Shown: piece by piece, positions 9,393 through 18,964 of the stretch
Layout: each line of letters starts with the position of its first letter
How positions within the stretch are numbered: position 1 is the stretch's first letter
NCBI GenBank assembly: GCA_905221605.1
Contig: CAJNDS010002702.1
Span: 45,001 to 72,500 of the forward strand
Source: Symbiodinium natans
Taxonomy: Eukaryota > Sar > Dinophyceae > Suessiales > Symbiodiniaceae
DNA length: 27,500 nucleotides
Direction: 5' to 3'
The notes under the pieces: generated by a model
Databases searched by the model: none
What the model saw: only the letters and a program-made list of their open reading frames with translations
Told to the model about the DNA's origin: nothing
Program-made: the position numbers and the translations under genes

Positions 9393-12300
9393 GCAGGCAT
9401 GCACTGGGGCCCTAAAGTCAGCTGAGAAGCCACATCCATGGGCCGTGGACCATGAGCCAATGGGGCCAGGAGCCATGGGTCCAGTGGGGGGGCGGGGTGC
9501 GTGGGGGGTGGGGGTGGGGCTTGGAAGTGTGGAAAGGGTGGGGTGTGTGGGGGTGGGGGTTGGGGGTGGAGCCATGGGGCCAGGAGCAAGGGGCCCATGA
9601 CACGCATGGGCGGCGGGGCGGGGTTGGGGGTGGGGGTAGCAGGGGCCAGAAAAAGAACCAGCTTGGCAGCCATGCAGCTCAAGGGATGAAGAATGGGACC
9701 AGGAGCCATGGGGCGGGGGGCGGGTGCGTGGGTGGTGGGGGTAGGGGCGGAGAAGCCACCTGCTTGGGCCGTGGACCATAACCAATGGGGAGCCATGGGG
9801 CCAGGAGCCATGAGGGGCATGGGCGGCGGGGCAGGGTGCGCGAGGGGTAAGGGGTAGGGAGCTGGGTCCATGAGGGGTAGGTCAAGGGGATGGAGAGTGG
9901 GAGCATGGGCCAGAGAGTAGGGCGGAGCTGGAAGGGCGGAGGGGGCGGAGCGGGTGGAGGGCCTGGGCATGTACTGGAGCCCTTTAAAGTCAGCTGAGAA
10001 GCCAGGAGCCATGGGTCCAGTGGGGGGCGGGGTGCGTGGGGGGTGGGGGTGGGTGGGGGTGGGGGTTGGGGGTTGGGGGTGGCAGGTGCATACGGTATGG
10101 GGGTTGGGGTGGAGCAGGGGCCATATATAGGACCAGCATTGGCAGCCATGCAGGTCGAGGGATGAAGAATGGGACCAGGAGCCAATGGGGTGCGGTGCTC
10201 AAGAGATGAAGAAGGGGACCAGGAGCCATGATTCCATGAGAAGCATGGCGGGGTGCGTGGGGGGCTTGGGCAAGGGGGAGAGTGTGCGGAGCGGGGCGGA
10301 TGGGCGGGGGCGGGGTGCGTGGGTGGTGGGGGTAGGGGCGCAGAAGCCACCTGCTTGGGCTGGGAGCCATGGGGCCAGGAGCATGGGTCCATGAGGGGTA
10401 TGGGCGGCAGGGCAGGGTGCGTGAGGGGTAAGGGGTAGGGAGCTGGGTCCATGAGGGGTAGGTCAAGAGAATGGAGAGTGGGAGCATGAGCCAGAGTGGA
10501 GTAGGCGGAGCTGGAAGGGCGGAGGGCGGAGCGGGCGGAGGGCCCGGGCATGCGCTGGGGCCCGTAAAGTCAGCTGAGAAGCCACATGACCATGAGCCAA
10601 TGGGGCCAGGAGCCATGGGTCCAGTGAGGGGCGGGGTGTGTGGGGGGGTGGGGGTGGGGGTTGTGCGTGGGTGGTGGGGGTAGAGCAAGCGGGCCAAGCG
10701 GGTGGAGTGGGAGCATGGGCCAAGGGGGGAGTAGGGTGGAGGGCCGTGGACCATAATGAATGGGGAGTTATGGGGCCAGGAGCCATGGGTCCATGAGGGG
10801 CATGGGTGCGTGAGGGGTAAGGGGTAGGGAGCTGGGTCCATGAGGGGTAGGTCAAGGGGATGGAGAGTGGGAGCATGGGCCAGAGGGGAGTTGGCGGAGC
10901 TGGAAGGGCGGAGGGCGGAGGGGGCGGAGCGGGCGGAGCGGGCGGAGGGCCCGGGCATGCACTGGGGCCCTTGAAAGTCAGCTGAGAAGCCACATCCATG
11001 CGCCGTCGACCATGAGCCAACGGGGCCAGGAGCCATGGGTTCAGTGGGGGGCGGGGTGGGTGGGGGTGGGGGTTGGGGGTTGGGGGTGGCAAATTGCGTA
11101 CGGTATGGGGGTGGGGGTTGGGGGTTGGGGTGGAGCAGGGGCCATATATAGGACCAGCATTGGCAGCCATGCAGGTCGAGGGATGAAGAATGGGACCAGC
11201 AGCCAATGGGGCCACAAGCCATGGGTCCAGTAGCGGGGTGCATGGGGCAAGGGGGGGAGTATGCAGAGCGGGAAGGGTAGAGGTGGTGTAGGTCAGGGGG
11301 ATGGAGAGTGGGAGCATGGGCCCGAGGGGAGTAGGCGGGGCGGAGGGCGGAGGGGGCGGAGCAGGAGGGCCCGGGCATGCACTGGGGCCCTTTAAAGTCA
11401 GCTGAGAAGCCACATGCATGGGCCGTGGACCATGAGCCAATGGGGCCAGGAGCCATGGGTTCAGTGGGGGGCGGGGTGCGTGGGGGGTGGGGGTGGGGGT
11501 TGGAAGTGGGTGGGGTGGGGGTTGGGGGTGGGGGTGGCAGGGTATGGGGGTGGGGGTTGGGGGTTGGGGTGGAGCAGGGGCCATCTGAGGACCAGCACCG
11601 GCAGCCATGCAGGTCGAGGGATGAAGAATGGGACCAGGAGCCAATGGGGCCAGGAGCCATGGGTCCAGTGGGGGCGCGGGGTGCGTGGGGGCTGGGGGTT
11701 GGGGGTGGGGGTGGAGCCATGACGCCAGGAGCAAGGGGCCATGACAAGCACGGGCGGCGCGGGTGGGGGTGGGGGTTGGAAGTGTGGTTGGGGGTGGCAG
11801 GGTGCGTGCGGGGTGGGGGTTGGGGTTGGGGGTGGGGGTGGAGCAGGGGCCATTTTTTTGACCAGCATTGCCAGCCATGCAGGTCGAGGGATGAAGCATG
11901 GGTCCATGAGGGAAAAGAATGGGACCAGGAGCCATGGGTCCATGAGAAGCATGGCGGGGTGTGTGGGGGGCTTGGGCAAGGGGAGAGCGGGGGGGGGAAC
12001 GGTGGTGCGTGGGTGGTGGGGGTAGAGCAAGCGGGCCAAGCGATGGAGAGTGGGAGCATGGCCATGAGCCATGGGTCCAGTGGGGGGCGGGGTGTGTGGG
12101 GGGTGGGGGTGGGGGCGGTTGGGGGTGGGGGTGGGGGTGGGGGTTGGGGGTGGGGGTGGAGCCAACCGGAAGTGTGGAAAGGGGTTGGGGGGGGGGTGGG
12201 GGTGGGGTGTGGGGGGGGGGTGGAGCCATGGGGCCAGGAGCCCTGGGTCCATGACAAGCATGGGCGGCGGGGCAGGGTGCGTGCGGGGTGGGGGTGGGGG

Positions 12301-12740
12301 TGGAGCAGGGGCCATAAATAGGAGGGATGAAGAATGGGACCAGGAGCCATGGGTCCATGAGAAGTATGCGTCCATGAGAAGCATGGCGGGGTGCGTGGGG
12401 GGCTTGGGCAAGGGGGGGAGTATGCGGAGCGGGAAGGGCGGATGGACGGGGGGCGGGGTGCGTGGGTGGTGCGGGTAGGGCAAGCGGGCGGGCATGCACT
12501 GGGGGCCGGGGGGTGCGTGGGGGGCTTGGGCAAGGGAAGGAGTATGCGGAGCGGGAAGGGCGGATGCGTGGGGTAGGGCAAGCGGGCGGGCATGCACTGG
12601 GAGGAGGCATGGGTCCATGAGAAGCATGGCGGGGTGCGTGGGGGGCTTGGGCAAGGGAAGGAGCGGGGGGGGGGTGCGTGGGTGGTGGGGGTAGGGCAAG
12701 CGGGCGGGCATGCACTGGGGGTTGGTCGAGCTTTGGATGG
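9393..12740. repeat. 3.3 kb G-rich minisatellite/composite tandem array
   Basis: The + strand is almost entirely GGGGTGGGGG, GGGGTTGGGG and GGGGCGGGG runs with recurring modules. AAAGTCAGCTGAGAAGCC occurs at about 9414, 9985, 10565, 10974 and 11394 (spacing about 571, 580, 409, 420). CCATGCAGGTCGAGGGATGA recurs near 10147, 11167, 11607 and 11873. GGTGCGTGGGGGGCTTGGGC recurs near 10254, 11955, 12389, 12512 and 12635. Modules vary in order and number, so this is a composite array, not one simple period. Minus-strand frames are open for up to 867 codons and encode P/T/H-rich sequence, but all three minus frames are open together over 11461-12593. The openness therefore reflects base composition. 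It ends just before the acceptor of the EF-hand gene at 12791 and may lie in an intron of that gene. Confidence 0.85.
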
Positions 12741-12791
12741 GGTGGAGTAGGTGGTAGGGGCAATGGGTCTTCACTGACGCCGCCCCCCTAG

Positions 12792-14291
12792 GGGTCGGCG
12801 GATATAAAAGGTGGCATCAGAAAACAAGATGCTACAAGTTCCCTACACGGCATCCCCAGCACGGCCTACCCAAAGTGGGTGAAGCTGAAGCCGACGCTAA
12901 GGGTCCCAAAGAACTTGTAGGCCTCATGGCCTCATTGATTCCTAGGCCGCGGCCTTCCGTCCTCCGGGCAATGAGCTGGGAGCCCGGGTGTCGATTTCGG
13001 GAGATGAGAAGGGGTCAGAGATAAGCAGCAGCACGTTGCAGCCATCTCACCGACGAGCGTGCCCCCGTGGTGTGAAGGTGGAGCCAGTGCGGACACAGGG
13101 CAGAAAGGCGGCCCTGCTCCGGACGACGAGTGCGCTGGACGTGTTACGTGGAACCTTCCCTTGCAGACGAAGTTGCGTCAAAGTTACAATGTTGGAGCTG
13201 CGATTCTGCTGGTTGTTGGTAGCTTGTGGCTTGTGTATTGCTGCTGCATGTTCGTGCCTCAGATCCGGATGCATGATAAGGAAGGGCCGCAGAGTCGAGT
13301 TTGACCGCTGAGTGATCGCCAGGTACCAGGGCCAAATCAGTAGCATTCAGCAGATCTTCGCTGAGTATGACCACAACGGCTCCGGCAAGGTACCTTCGGG
13401 TTTAAGGTTTAGGGTAGCCCCCCAAAAGAAGTTAAACCCGACCTGGGCCCCTCCCCTCCCCCTCCCCAAGTACCCTTGAACAAGGGCCTCTAAAGTGTAC
13501 CTCAAGGGGGGTACTTCGCGAGAGACGAAGCGCCTAAGCTTGTATGGACATTCCCTTGAGAAGGTCCGAGTCGAGAGGATCCCAGATCTGATCGTGAACC
13601 TGGGCCGAGACCTACAAGTGGGCAGGGAGGCGCACCAGATGCCAATTTCGGGGATCGTTTGATGTTCTGCCCCTCTTTTCTGGGTCATCCCTATACTTCC
13701 TGGACCTTAAACCGTGATCTTGCAAGTTGCGCGGTCTGCGTTTGATTTCTTCCCTACAGTGCCCACTTTTGGACAGGTGGCTCGGCAGCTCAGTGGTGGG
13801 GGCCTTGGCATGACGATGATGGCGATGATGGGTGTATATGCGCTGCTTGGAAGTTCATGGGTTTTTTCTATAAGTAGGGTTATAGGGGTGCTTCAGTGGC
13901 TATACGGGTGCTTCAGCAGCCCTACTTACACCTACCCATGAGCCTCCTAGTCATGATGGATGACCCTGTTTCTCTGGTGTGTTATTGTGGGGACGTACGA
14001 GAATGAGGGACCCCCTAGTACAAACCCCCAAACAGTAAAATTCCCTTGTAACCTGGACTCCAAAAGGATACCCCTAAACCCTAAACCCTGAACCCTGAAC
14101 CCTGAACCCTGAACCCTAAACCCTAAACCCTAAACCCTTAGTACGGACCCCAATAAGGTACCCCTAAAACAAGATCGTAAACCCCCCGTGTAGCAGCAGG
14201 CAGTGGCGCTGTGGAGCTCACCACCTTCGAGGAAGTTGTTCAGACTCTGAAGAGAGCACGGGAGCTCAGACGGCCGGATAAGGCGTCCTAG
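12792..14291 (+). CDS. Membrane protein with split EF-hand exons, partial
   Basis: Exons inferred: 12792-12902 after CCCCCCTAG (contains IPSTAYPKWVKLKPTLR); 12946 to about 13022 (GNELGARVSISGDEKGSE); about 13077 to about 13285 with a likely membrane helix (GAAILLVVGSLWLVYCCCMF); 13323-13389 (ISSIQQIFAEYDHNGSGK, donor GTACCT); 13564 to about 13650 (VRVERIPDLIVNLGRD); and about 14197-14291 (GSGAVELTTFEEVVQTLK, stop TAG 14289-14291). Two EF-hand-type helix-loop-helix units are recognisable. In the first, loop positions 1, 3, 5 and 6 are D, N, S, G but position 12 is R; in the second, position 12 is T. High-affinity calcium binding is therefore uncertain. Both loops are cut by an intron. At least one exon between 13650 and 14197 was not located with confidence; 13714-13941 contains a hydrophobic stretch (GMTMMAMMGVYALLGSSW) that could belong. 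The first exon is not in view. The exact joins in the 12.9-13.3 kb part are tentative. Confidence 0.55.
14072..14160 (-). repeat. CCCTAAA/CCCTGAA telomere-type repeats in an intron
   Basis: About nine units, of which several are the variant CCCTGAA. They lie between EF-hand exons. They are followed by AGTACGGACCCCAATAAGGT, which also occurs in slightly different form near 3880. Confidence 0.7.
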
Positions 14292-14606
14292 GTGAATGCT
14301 GCCACTTTTTGCAGGAAGCGTTCTCTGATAGGTCGAGGAGAGCCAGGACCGTGAACCAGACGGCGAGACCACGACACCACTGACTCTGCTTCACCCTAAG
14401 CCAGGCGTATGTCACATACCTTCCAAGCCAGTTGGATGCGGCACCTTCGAGCTGGACGGTGATTGTTTTCATCGCGGGGCCATGTCGCATGCGAGGTTGA
14501 AGCGGCTCAATGCCTACAAGAAGCAATGTGAATCCAACGGGGAGTGCGCCGTGCCGGTGGCGTGTCTTGCTCGCCGAGTGCGTGCCAAGCCATTCACACC
14601 ATCAGC
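14292..14606. other. Spacer after the EF-hand gene
   Basis: Probably 3' UTR and intergenic sequence. The minus-strand ORFs here (about 80 codons) carry no motif and nothing else was recognised. Confidence 0.35.
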
Positions 14607-14705
14607 TGGGATGTTCACCCTTAGACTAACAGTCCTTAAAAGGGATTCTCATAGCGGGTAATATGATCCCTACTAAGGACTGTTAGTATAAGGGGGAACG
14701 TCCCA
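14607..14705. mobile_element. MITE-like inverted-repeat element
   Basis: The two arms of about 40 bases (14607-14646 and 14666-14705) are near-perfect inverted copies around a 19-base centre. The inner 22 bases of the left arm, ACTAACAGTCCTTAAAAGGG followed by AT, match the reverse complement of the right arm with two differences. The same arm recurs as a single copy at 26061-26082. There is no coding capacity. Size and structure fit a non-autonomous foldback or MITE element; a target-site duplication was not clear. Confidence 0.6.
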
Positions 14706-15213
14706 AACGTTTTGTCAGAGCTGTACCGCGTCGCTTTGTAAGCTGCCTGCAGTCGTGGTGGCTCAGCGCTTCGTTACTTTTTCCGGCTGAGTCGTTGTGG
14801 CTTTCATAGGCGGCTCCTGCGTCTGGAGCTCAGGCTTCATTTTGTCTAATATTGGGCTTTCCAGTGTATAGGAGGGGCAATTACCCCATCTCTTTGGGAA
14901 ATGCCTACATGAAAAACCCCACCCAAAACAGCCCCTGAATGCTCCTGCATGTTGCTAGCTAGTATTGTGATTGCACGGTATATCCTCATCGTGTTATCGT
15001 TTTGCAATTGCATTGCTGTTGCTACTATTATTCTTGACGTTGTTATTGTTTTGCAATCTCTATTTGTTTGTTGCTGTTCTTCTATTCTCATGAACATATT
15101 AACTATCTGTATCGTGACTGTTGATGCCTAGCACGTCCTGTTCTGGTGGGTCTATTATTGCCAGGGGCAAGGGTTACTAGGAACAGGGGGTGGCAAGTTT
15201 CTGAGGGTAGCTT
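14706..15213. other. Spacer with a T-rich simple stretch
   Basis: The segment 14940-15120 is TTGTTATTG/GTTGCTG-like simple sequence. The hydrophobic 60-83-codon ORFs it produces on both strands are composition artefacts. No gene is supported. Confidence 0.4.
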
Positions 15214-15339
15214 CATGGTCCCTTACTATGGTCCCTAACCTCCTTTAACGGGTTCTGACGTGCGCCCCCTTCATTTGTGTGGGGTATATAAGGTTGGTGT
15301 AAGGGGTACCCTTTTAAGGGCGCATACTAAGGGACCATG
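15214..15339. mobile_element. Second small inverted-repeat element
   Basis: CATGGTCCCTTACT (15214-15227) is matched by inverted ACTAAGGGACCATG (15326-15339) with one mismatch. Inside, GTGCGCCCCCTT and AAGGGCGCAT form a second, imperfect pair. The element is about 126 bases, non-coding, and lies just upstream of the RING gene region. Confidence 0.45.
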
Positions 15340-15556
15340 TAACAACCCGTAGAATTGAGTGCCCCCACGAGGTCATGGCCTGGTGAGATGTCTGCAAGGC
15401 GGTTGTGCCGGCCTCAGCCGACATGGTCAGGGTTGAGGGTTAACGGCTCAGCGACTTCGAACGGGTCTTTAAATAAGCTTCGTCAGATGTTTCACTACAG
15501 AACCCCGGGTTATAGAAGACAAGTCTGGCGATGGTTGCAAGGCTTCAGGGGTTGCG

Positions 15557-15620
15557 AAACCCTAAACCCCAAACCCCAAACCCCCAAACCCAAAACCCTA
15601 AACCCTAAACCCTCAACCCT
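15557..15620 (-). repeat. CCCTAAA-type repeats in the intron before the RING gene's first clear exon
   Basis: AACCCTAAACCCC-type units followed by AACCCTAAACCCTAAACCC, ending 18 bases before the acceptor TTTGCGCAG at 15637. Confidence 0.75.
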
Positions 15621-15637
15621 GGTGCATCTTTGCGCAG

Positions 15638-17398
15638 GGGGCATGGAACCCCAGTGTGGGATCGTCTCGCGGAGGCCCCCTGTCCGAGCTCAGTCTGCGA
15701 AGCAAACGCTGCGGTCCAGCCGGGGTTTCGGGACGAGGAGCTGCTGCTACTTCTTTGACCTGCCGAGCGAATTGGTTGGGTTGCTAAACAAGCAGTTCTG
15801 CTTCAGCTGTGGTTTGACTTTGTTACAAGGAGATCCCCAACCCTCGGAGATCTATCGCGGCTCTCGCAGCCGCGCCCACCTCCTGTTCAGGCACCGGGTG
15901 AGAGATGTCGCCCCGGGGGCGAAGACTCTGGAAAGTGATGAATGCAGGTCGTTGCAGAGGTGGAGGAACCTCCCACGGATGATGTTGCGTCCAAAGCTGA
16001 TGCGGTGGTGCGCTCAGTGGAGCCCGTTGGCCATGGGTCAGGTTCCATCCGTTTAAGCAATGCAGACCCGCTCCCATGGCTTTCAACACGCTATCAGGTT
16101 GACCATGCGGAGCACAATCAAGAGGTCTGTGCCATTTGTTTAGAGGGACTTGCCCCCCGGCCGCAAGCAGCGCTGCACTGGCTCTGGGTTCGCCCTGCAA
16201 GCCGAAGCATGACTCAAATGCGCAAGCCTGACGTACAAGCAAGTCCATTGTGGTTGTTCCCATAAAGTCCCTCAAGAGTTTGCTCAGGACGATTGCAGCT
16301 TTAGCTACCCGTGTGGCCAGGGCCACAGGCTGCCTGTTGCGATGCGGGTTTGGGTTTAGGGTGTTTAGGGTTCGGCTTTAGGCCCCCCCGCCTCGCCCCA
16401 AGTAACAGTGACCTTATTTGAAAACAAGCCTCTTGCAGTTTGGAGTTTAGAGTTGAGGCTTCGCAGGGTTTAGGGTCTTGCATTCAGAGCCTTTTCGGAT
16501 TCAGGGCTTTGGATTCCAAAGCCCTCTGTCCGGATTTTTTTAGGGGAAGCGAAGCTGCCGCGTGCGTCAGGCTGCACTACCCCTGCATGCTCCACTTCTT
16601 GGGCAGCATCCTGGCCATCCCTCTGTCTGATGACAGCCCCGGGCCGCTGCTGAAGCAGCAAGCCCGCGGCGTGGCTGCAGAAGCTCCACGGGCCCAAGGG
16701 GGTCCTTAGGGCTGCTCTGAGGGGTTCAGAGATTTCGGGTTTAGGGTTTAGGGTTTGGGGTCTAGGGTTTAGGGAGAGCTTGCCCCTCTCTGGCCCACGC
16801 TGGCTTCAGGTGAGATGGGCACTGGCTTCAAGGCGGTTGCCATGCTGGAAACCGCCATGCAGAACCTTCAAGCCGAGACGCGGCGCCGCTTGTGCTGTCC
16901 GCTATGCCGATGTGATTGGCCAGAAGAGCACGAGATTTCCTTAGATTCCATCATGGTTCAGCTTCGATCCTGTCGCATCAAGATGCTTGCAAAGCACGTG
17001 GGCAAGCTCGAAAAGGCAGGAGAAGGGAGCCCTTAAAAGCCTTGGTCAGTGCAACATCGTTGCAGCTTTATTGGGTGCTTTGTGAGGCCGTCCATTCTGT
17101 GCGGGCTAGCTATGACAAAAGGGCAGAGATTGCGTACGAGCCCTGAGCAGAACTTTGCATCTCTCATGCCTGTCGGGTGTTCTGCTTGCCACAGCGCTGA
17201 GGCGACATCGTATGGGATATGGCTTGGCAGCGGCATGCTTAGCATGACTTTCTGCAGTCCCACAGAGCGACAGAAGAGCAGCTGCAAGGTTCTCGACAGG
17301 AACCTGCACACTGCCTCGAGTTATCTCAGCCACCGCGAAACCGCGTGCGGCACGGTTCTGCGAATCTTCGAGTTCCTGGAAGCGAGACATGCCTCTAG
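15638..17398 (+). CDS. RING-H2 finger protein (E3 ubiquitin ligase-like), multi-exon
   Basis: Exons inferred: 15638 to about 15755 (GTPVWDRLAEAPCPSS); 15807-15897 (donor GTGAGA); 15948-16145 (ends CAICLE); 16288-16328 (DDCSFSYPCGQGH); 16571-16661 (starts LHYPCMLHFLGSIL); 16833 to about 17015 (ends around RRRLCCPLCRCDWPEE and a helical tail); about 17040-17135 (LYWVLCEAVHSVRASYDK); and 17258-17398 (TEEQLQGSRQEP, stop TAG 17396-17398). Joined in phase, the ligands read C-x2-C-x10-C-x3-H-x2-H-x2-C-x(about 46)-C-x2-C, the RING-H2 series. The introns at 16146-16287, 16329-16570 and 16662-16832 need GG/GA or GC donors. Two have direct repeats at the junctions (AGGCTGC at both ends of the second). 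The last joins and the first exon (possibly within 15355-15545) are uncertain. Family role: ubiquitin transfer; the substrate is unknown. Confidence 0.6.
16345..16380 (+). repeat. TTTAGGG-type repeats in a RING-gene intron
   Basis: GGGTTTGGGTTTAGGGTGTT followed by TAGGG, degenerate units inside the GC-AG intron 16329-16570. A few further copies occur at 16440-16475. Confidence 0.65.
16737..16772 (+). repeat. TTTAGGG-type repeats in the next RING-gene intron
   Basis: About five units (GGGTTTAGGGTTTAGGGTTT and following), within the intron 16662-16832. Confidence 0.75.
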
Positions 17399-18350
17399 AC
17401 ATGACAGCTGTGTGATTCAGTGATGCTGTGTGTCATGGAACGCGCGCCTGAGGGCGTGTGGTACGCCTGGCTCCCTGAACACTTAAAAGGCCTAAGCCGC
17501 AAGAGCCGCTAGGCCAGTTTTCCAGATCATGTTCCCTGTCCTGGGTACATCCCGACTGTATGGGGGGGGGGGTCTCACCTTTACCCGGAATGGATCCAGT
17601 ATTTTCCAAGAGCTGGCTGAGGTCACTTCAGTCTCAGCTTGCTGCACAGCAGCAGCTCGGCATTGCTGGGTGGAGTGCAAGCTGAGAGCCCCTCACGTGA
17701 AGGCTGCCACGGTGCGCTCCGCGACTTGCCTGAACCGCGCGCTGCATGCGTGGGGCTGCGGGTTGCTCTGAAAAATCAGCCCAAAGGGTCTGTTGTCAAA
17801 CAGAAAGCAAAAGACCTCCCAAAAAATGGAGCCTGTCTTGAAACACTCCCCACATTCACAGACGTTGTTCTGTCTTTGCTCTTGCTATGTCTTGGTTCCC
17901 GACCCTCTCTTCTCCGATTTTTCCGAGGAGCACTTGTCTAGAGATCTCGACTGCTTTGGGTTGCTGCTTCCACACATCTCGCCTCAGTTCGTTGTGCAGT
18001 GTACGTATGGCCTGTTTGCCACCTTAATGTTCACGAGTCATGACATGCGTGCAGACGTCGTAGTCCAAAATTTCTGTGCCCTGCATTTTGGAAGTTCCCC
18101 CCCTCTCAGCACACAGAGACAGACGTGCAAAGTGCAGAAAGGAAGGACAGAAAGTATTCTCTACAAGTTCCTTGCCCTCACAAGCCAAAGCAGCGAATCA
18201 TCTTAACCCGTGAACGCTATGTCCGAAACCCATGTAGTACATGAGGCCACGCATCATATCTGGCCGCAAACGACAAGATCGCTGCTGATAGATCCATCAC
18301 TACGCTCGGCGGTTCAAAAAGGTACCTCAGGCAGGGACTTGTCCCGCGTG
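17399..18350 (+). other. Region between RING and LRR genes with possible unassigned exons
   Basis: Two stretches read like protein but show no family. One is about 17598-17771 (FQELAEVTSVSACCTAAAR, ending LHAWGCGLL and TGA, high GC3). The other is 17793-18206 (DCFGLLLPHISPQFVVQ, then DMRADVVVQNFCALHFG). They could be exons of a small gene or decayed sequence. A polypyrimidine-like tract with AG lies before the first. No joins can be argued with confidence. Confidence 0.3.
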
Positions 18351-18356
18351 GTTTAG

Positions 18357-18392
18357 GGCTTCGGGGCTTCGGGTTTAGGGTTTAGGGTTTAC
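18357..18392 (+). repeat. TTTAGGG-type repeats upstream of the first LRR exon
   Basis: GGGCTTCGGGTTTAGGGTTT and following units, about 70 bases before the acceptor TTTTTTCAG at 18464. Confidence 0.7.
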
Positions 18393-18464
18393 GTGATGTA
18401 GGAGTGACTTGCAAGCAGGGTGGGCTTCGGTGTAGGACACCTGTTTTTCTCCACCTTTTTTCAG

Positions 18465-18964
18465 GCATGGATGTCGTGTCCTTCTCGAAGTGGCTCGCAA
18501 GCGCCGCAAGTCTTCTGGAAGTGAACATCCATGCTGCGAGCTGGGAGAAGCTCGACCCAGGGGCGGGCTATCTCGCGCAGAGCCTGCCCATCCAACACCT
18601 CCAGATCCTGGATCTGTCGCACAATGGGCTCACTGACGCGGGCGCTCACAACTTGGCCGCATCTCGCACGCCGTTGGACCCCTGAACCCTCCCCCCCTCC
18701 CCGCCCTGAAACCCTAGAACACCCTAGCCCCGCCCCCCCCCCCTCCGAATACTCACCCAGCTGCCAGAGGCTCTTGGAGCTTGAAAGGGTTTAGGGTTCG
18801 GGTGAAAGGCTCGGCCAACAAGGGCTTCGGGCAGCAAAATCAAGACGTCCGAGGCAGCCCTCACAAGGAAGCGCCCAGTTCGCCTGGAAGTGCTGACGCT
18901 GGAGCTGAACTACATCACGGAGGCACACGTTGCGAGCTGGTGTGCCAGTCCTTCATGCATCTGG
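18465..18964 (+). CDS. LRR gene: first two exons
   Basis: Exon 18465-18658 carries an N-terminal helical part (VVSFSKWLASAASLLEVN) and the repeat LQILDLSHNGLTDAGAHNLA. It probably ends at GCC|GCATCT. Exon 18854-18964 starts after TCCGAG, contains RLEVLTLELNYITEAH, and ends at TGG|GTAGGT. The join gives 30 residues from LQILDL to LEVLTL. A degenerate C-rich stretch and TTTAGGG pieces (18700-18810) fill the intron between. Confidence 0.65.

Noticed and set aside
12801-12811. GATATAAAAGG resembling a TATA box
   Set aside because: It lies inside a coding-like exon (GSADIKGGIRKQ) after a polypyrimidine AG acceptor, and TATA boxes are not typical of dinoflagellate genes.
14949-15131. Hydrophobic 60-codon ORF resembling a membrane peptide
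   Set aside because: Produced by T-rich simple sequence; the opposite strand is equally open.
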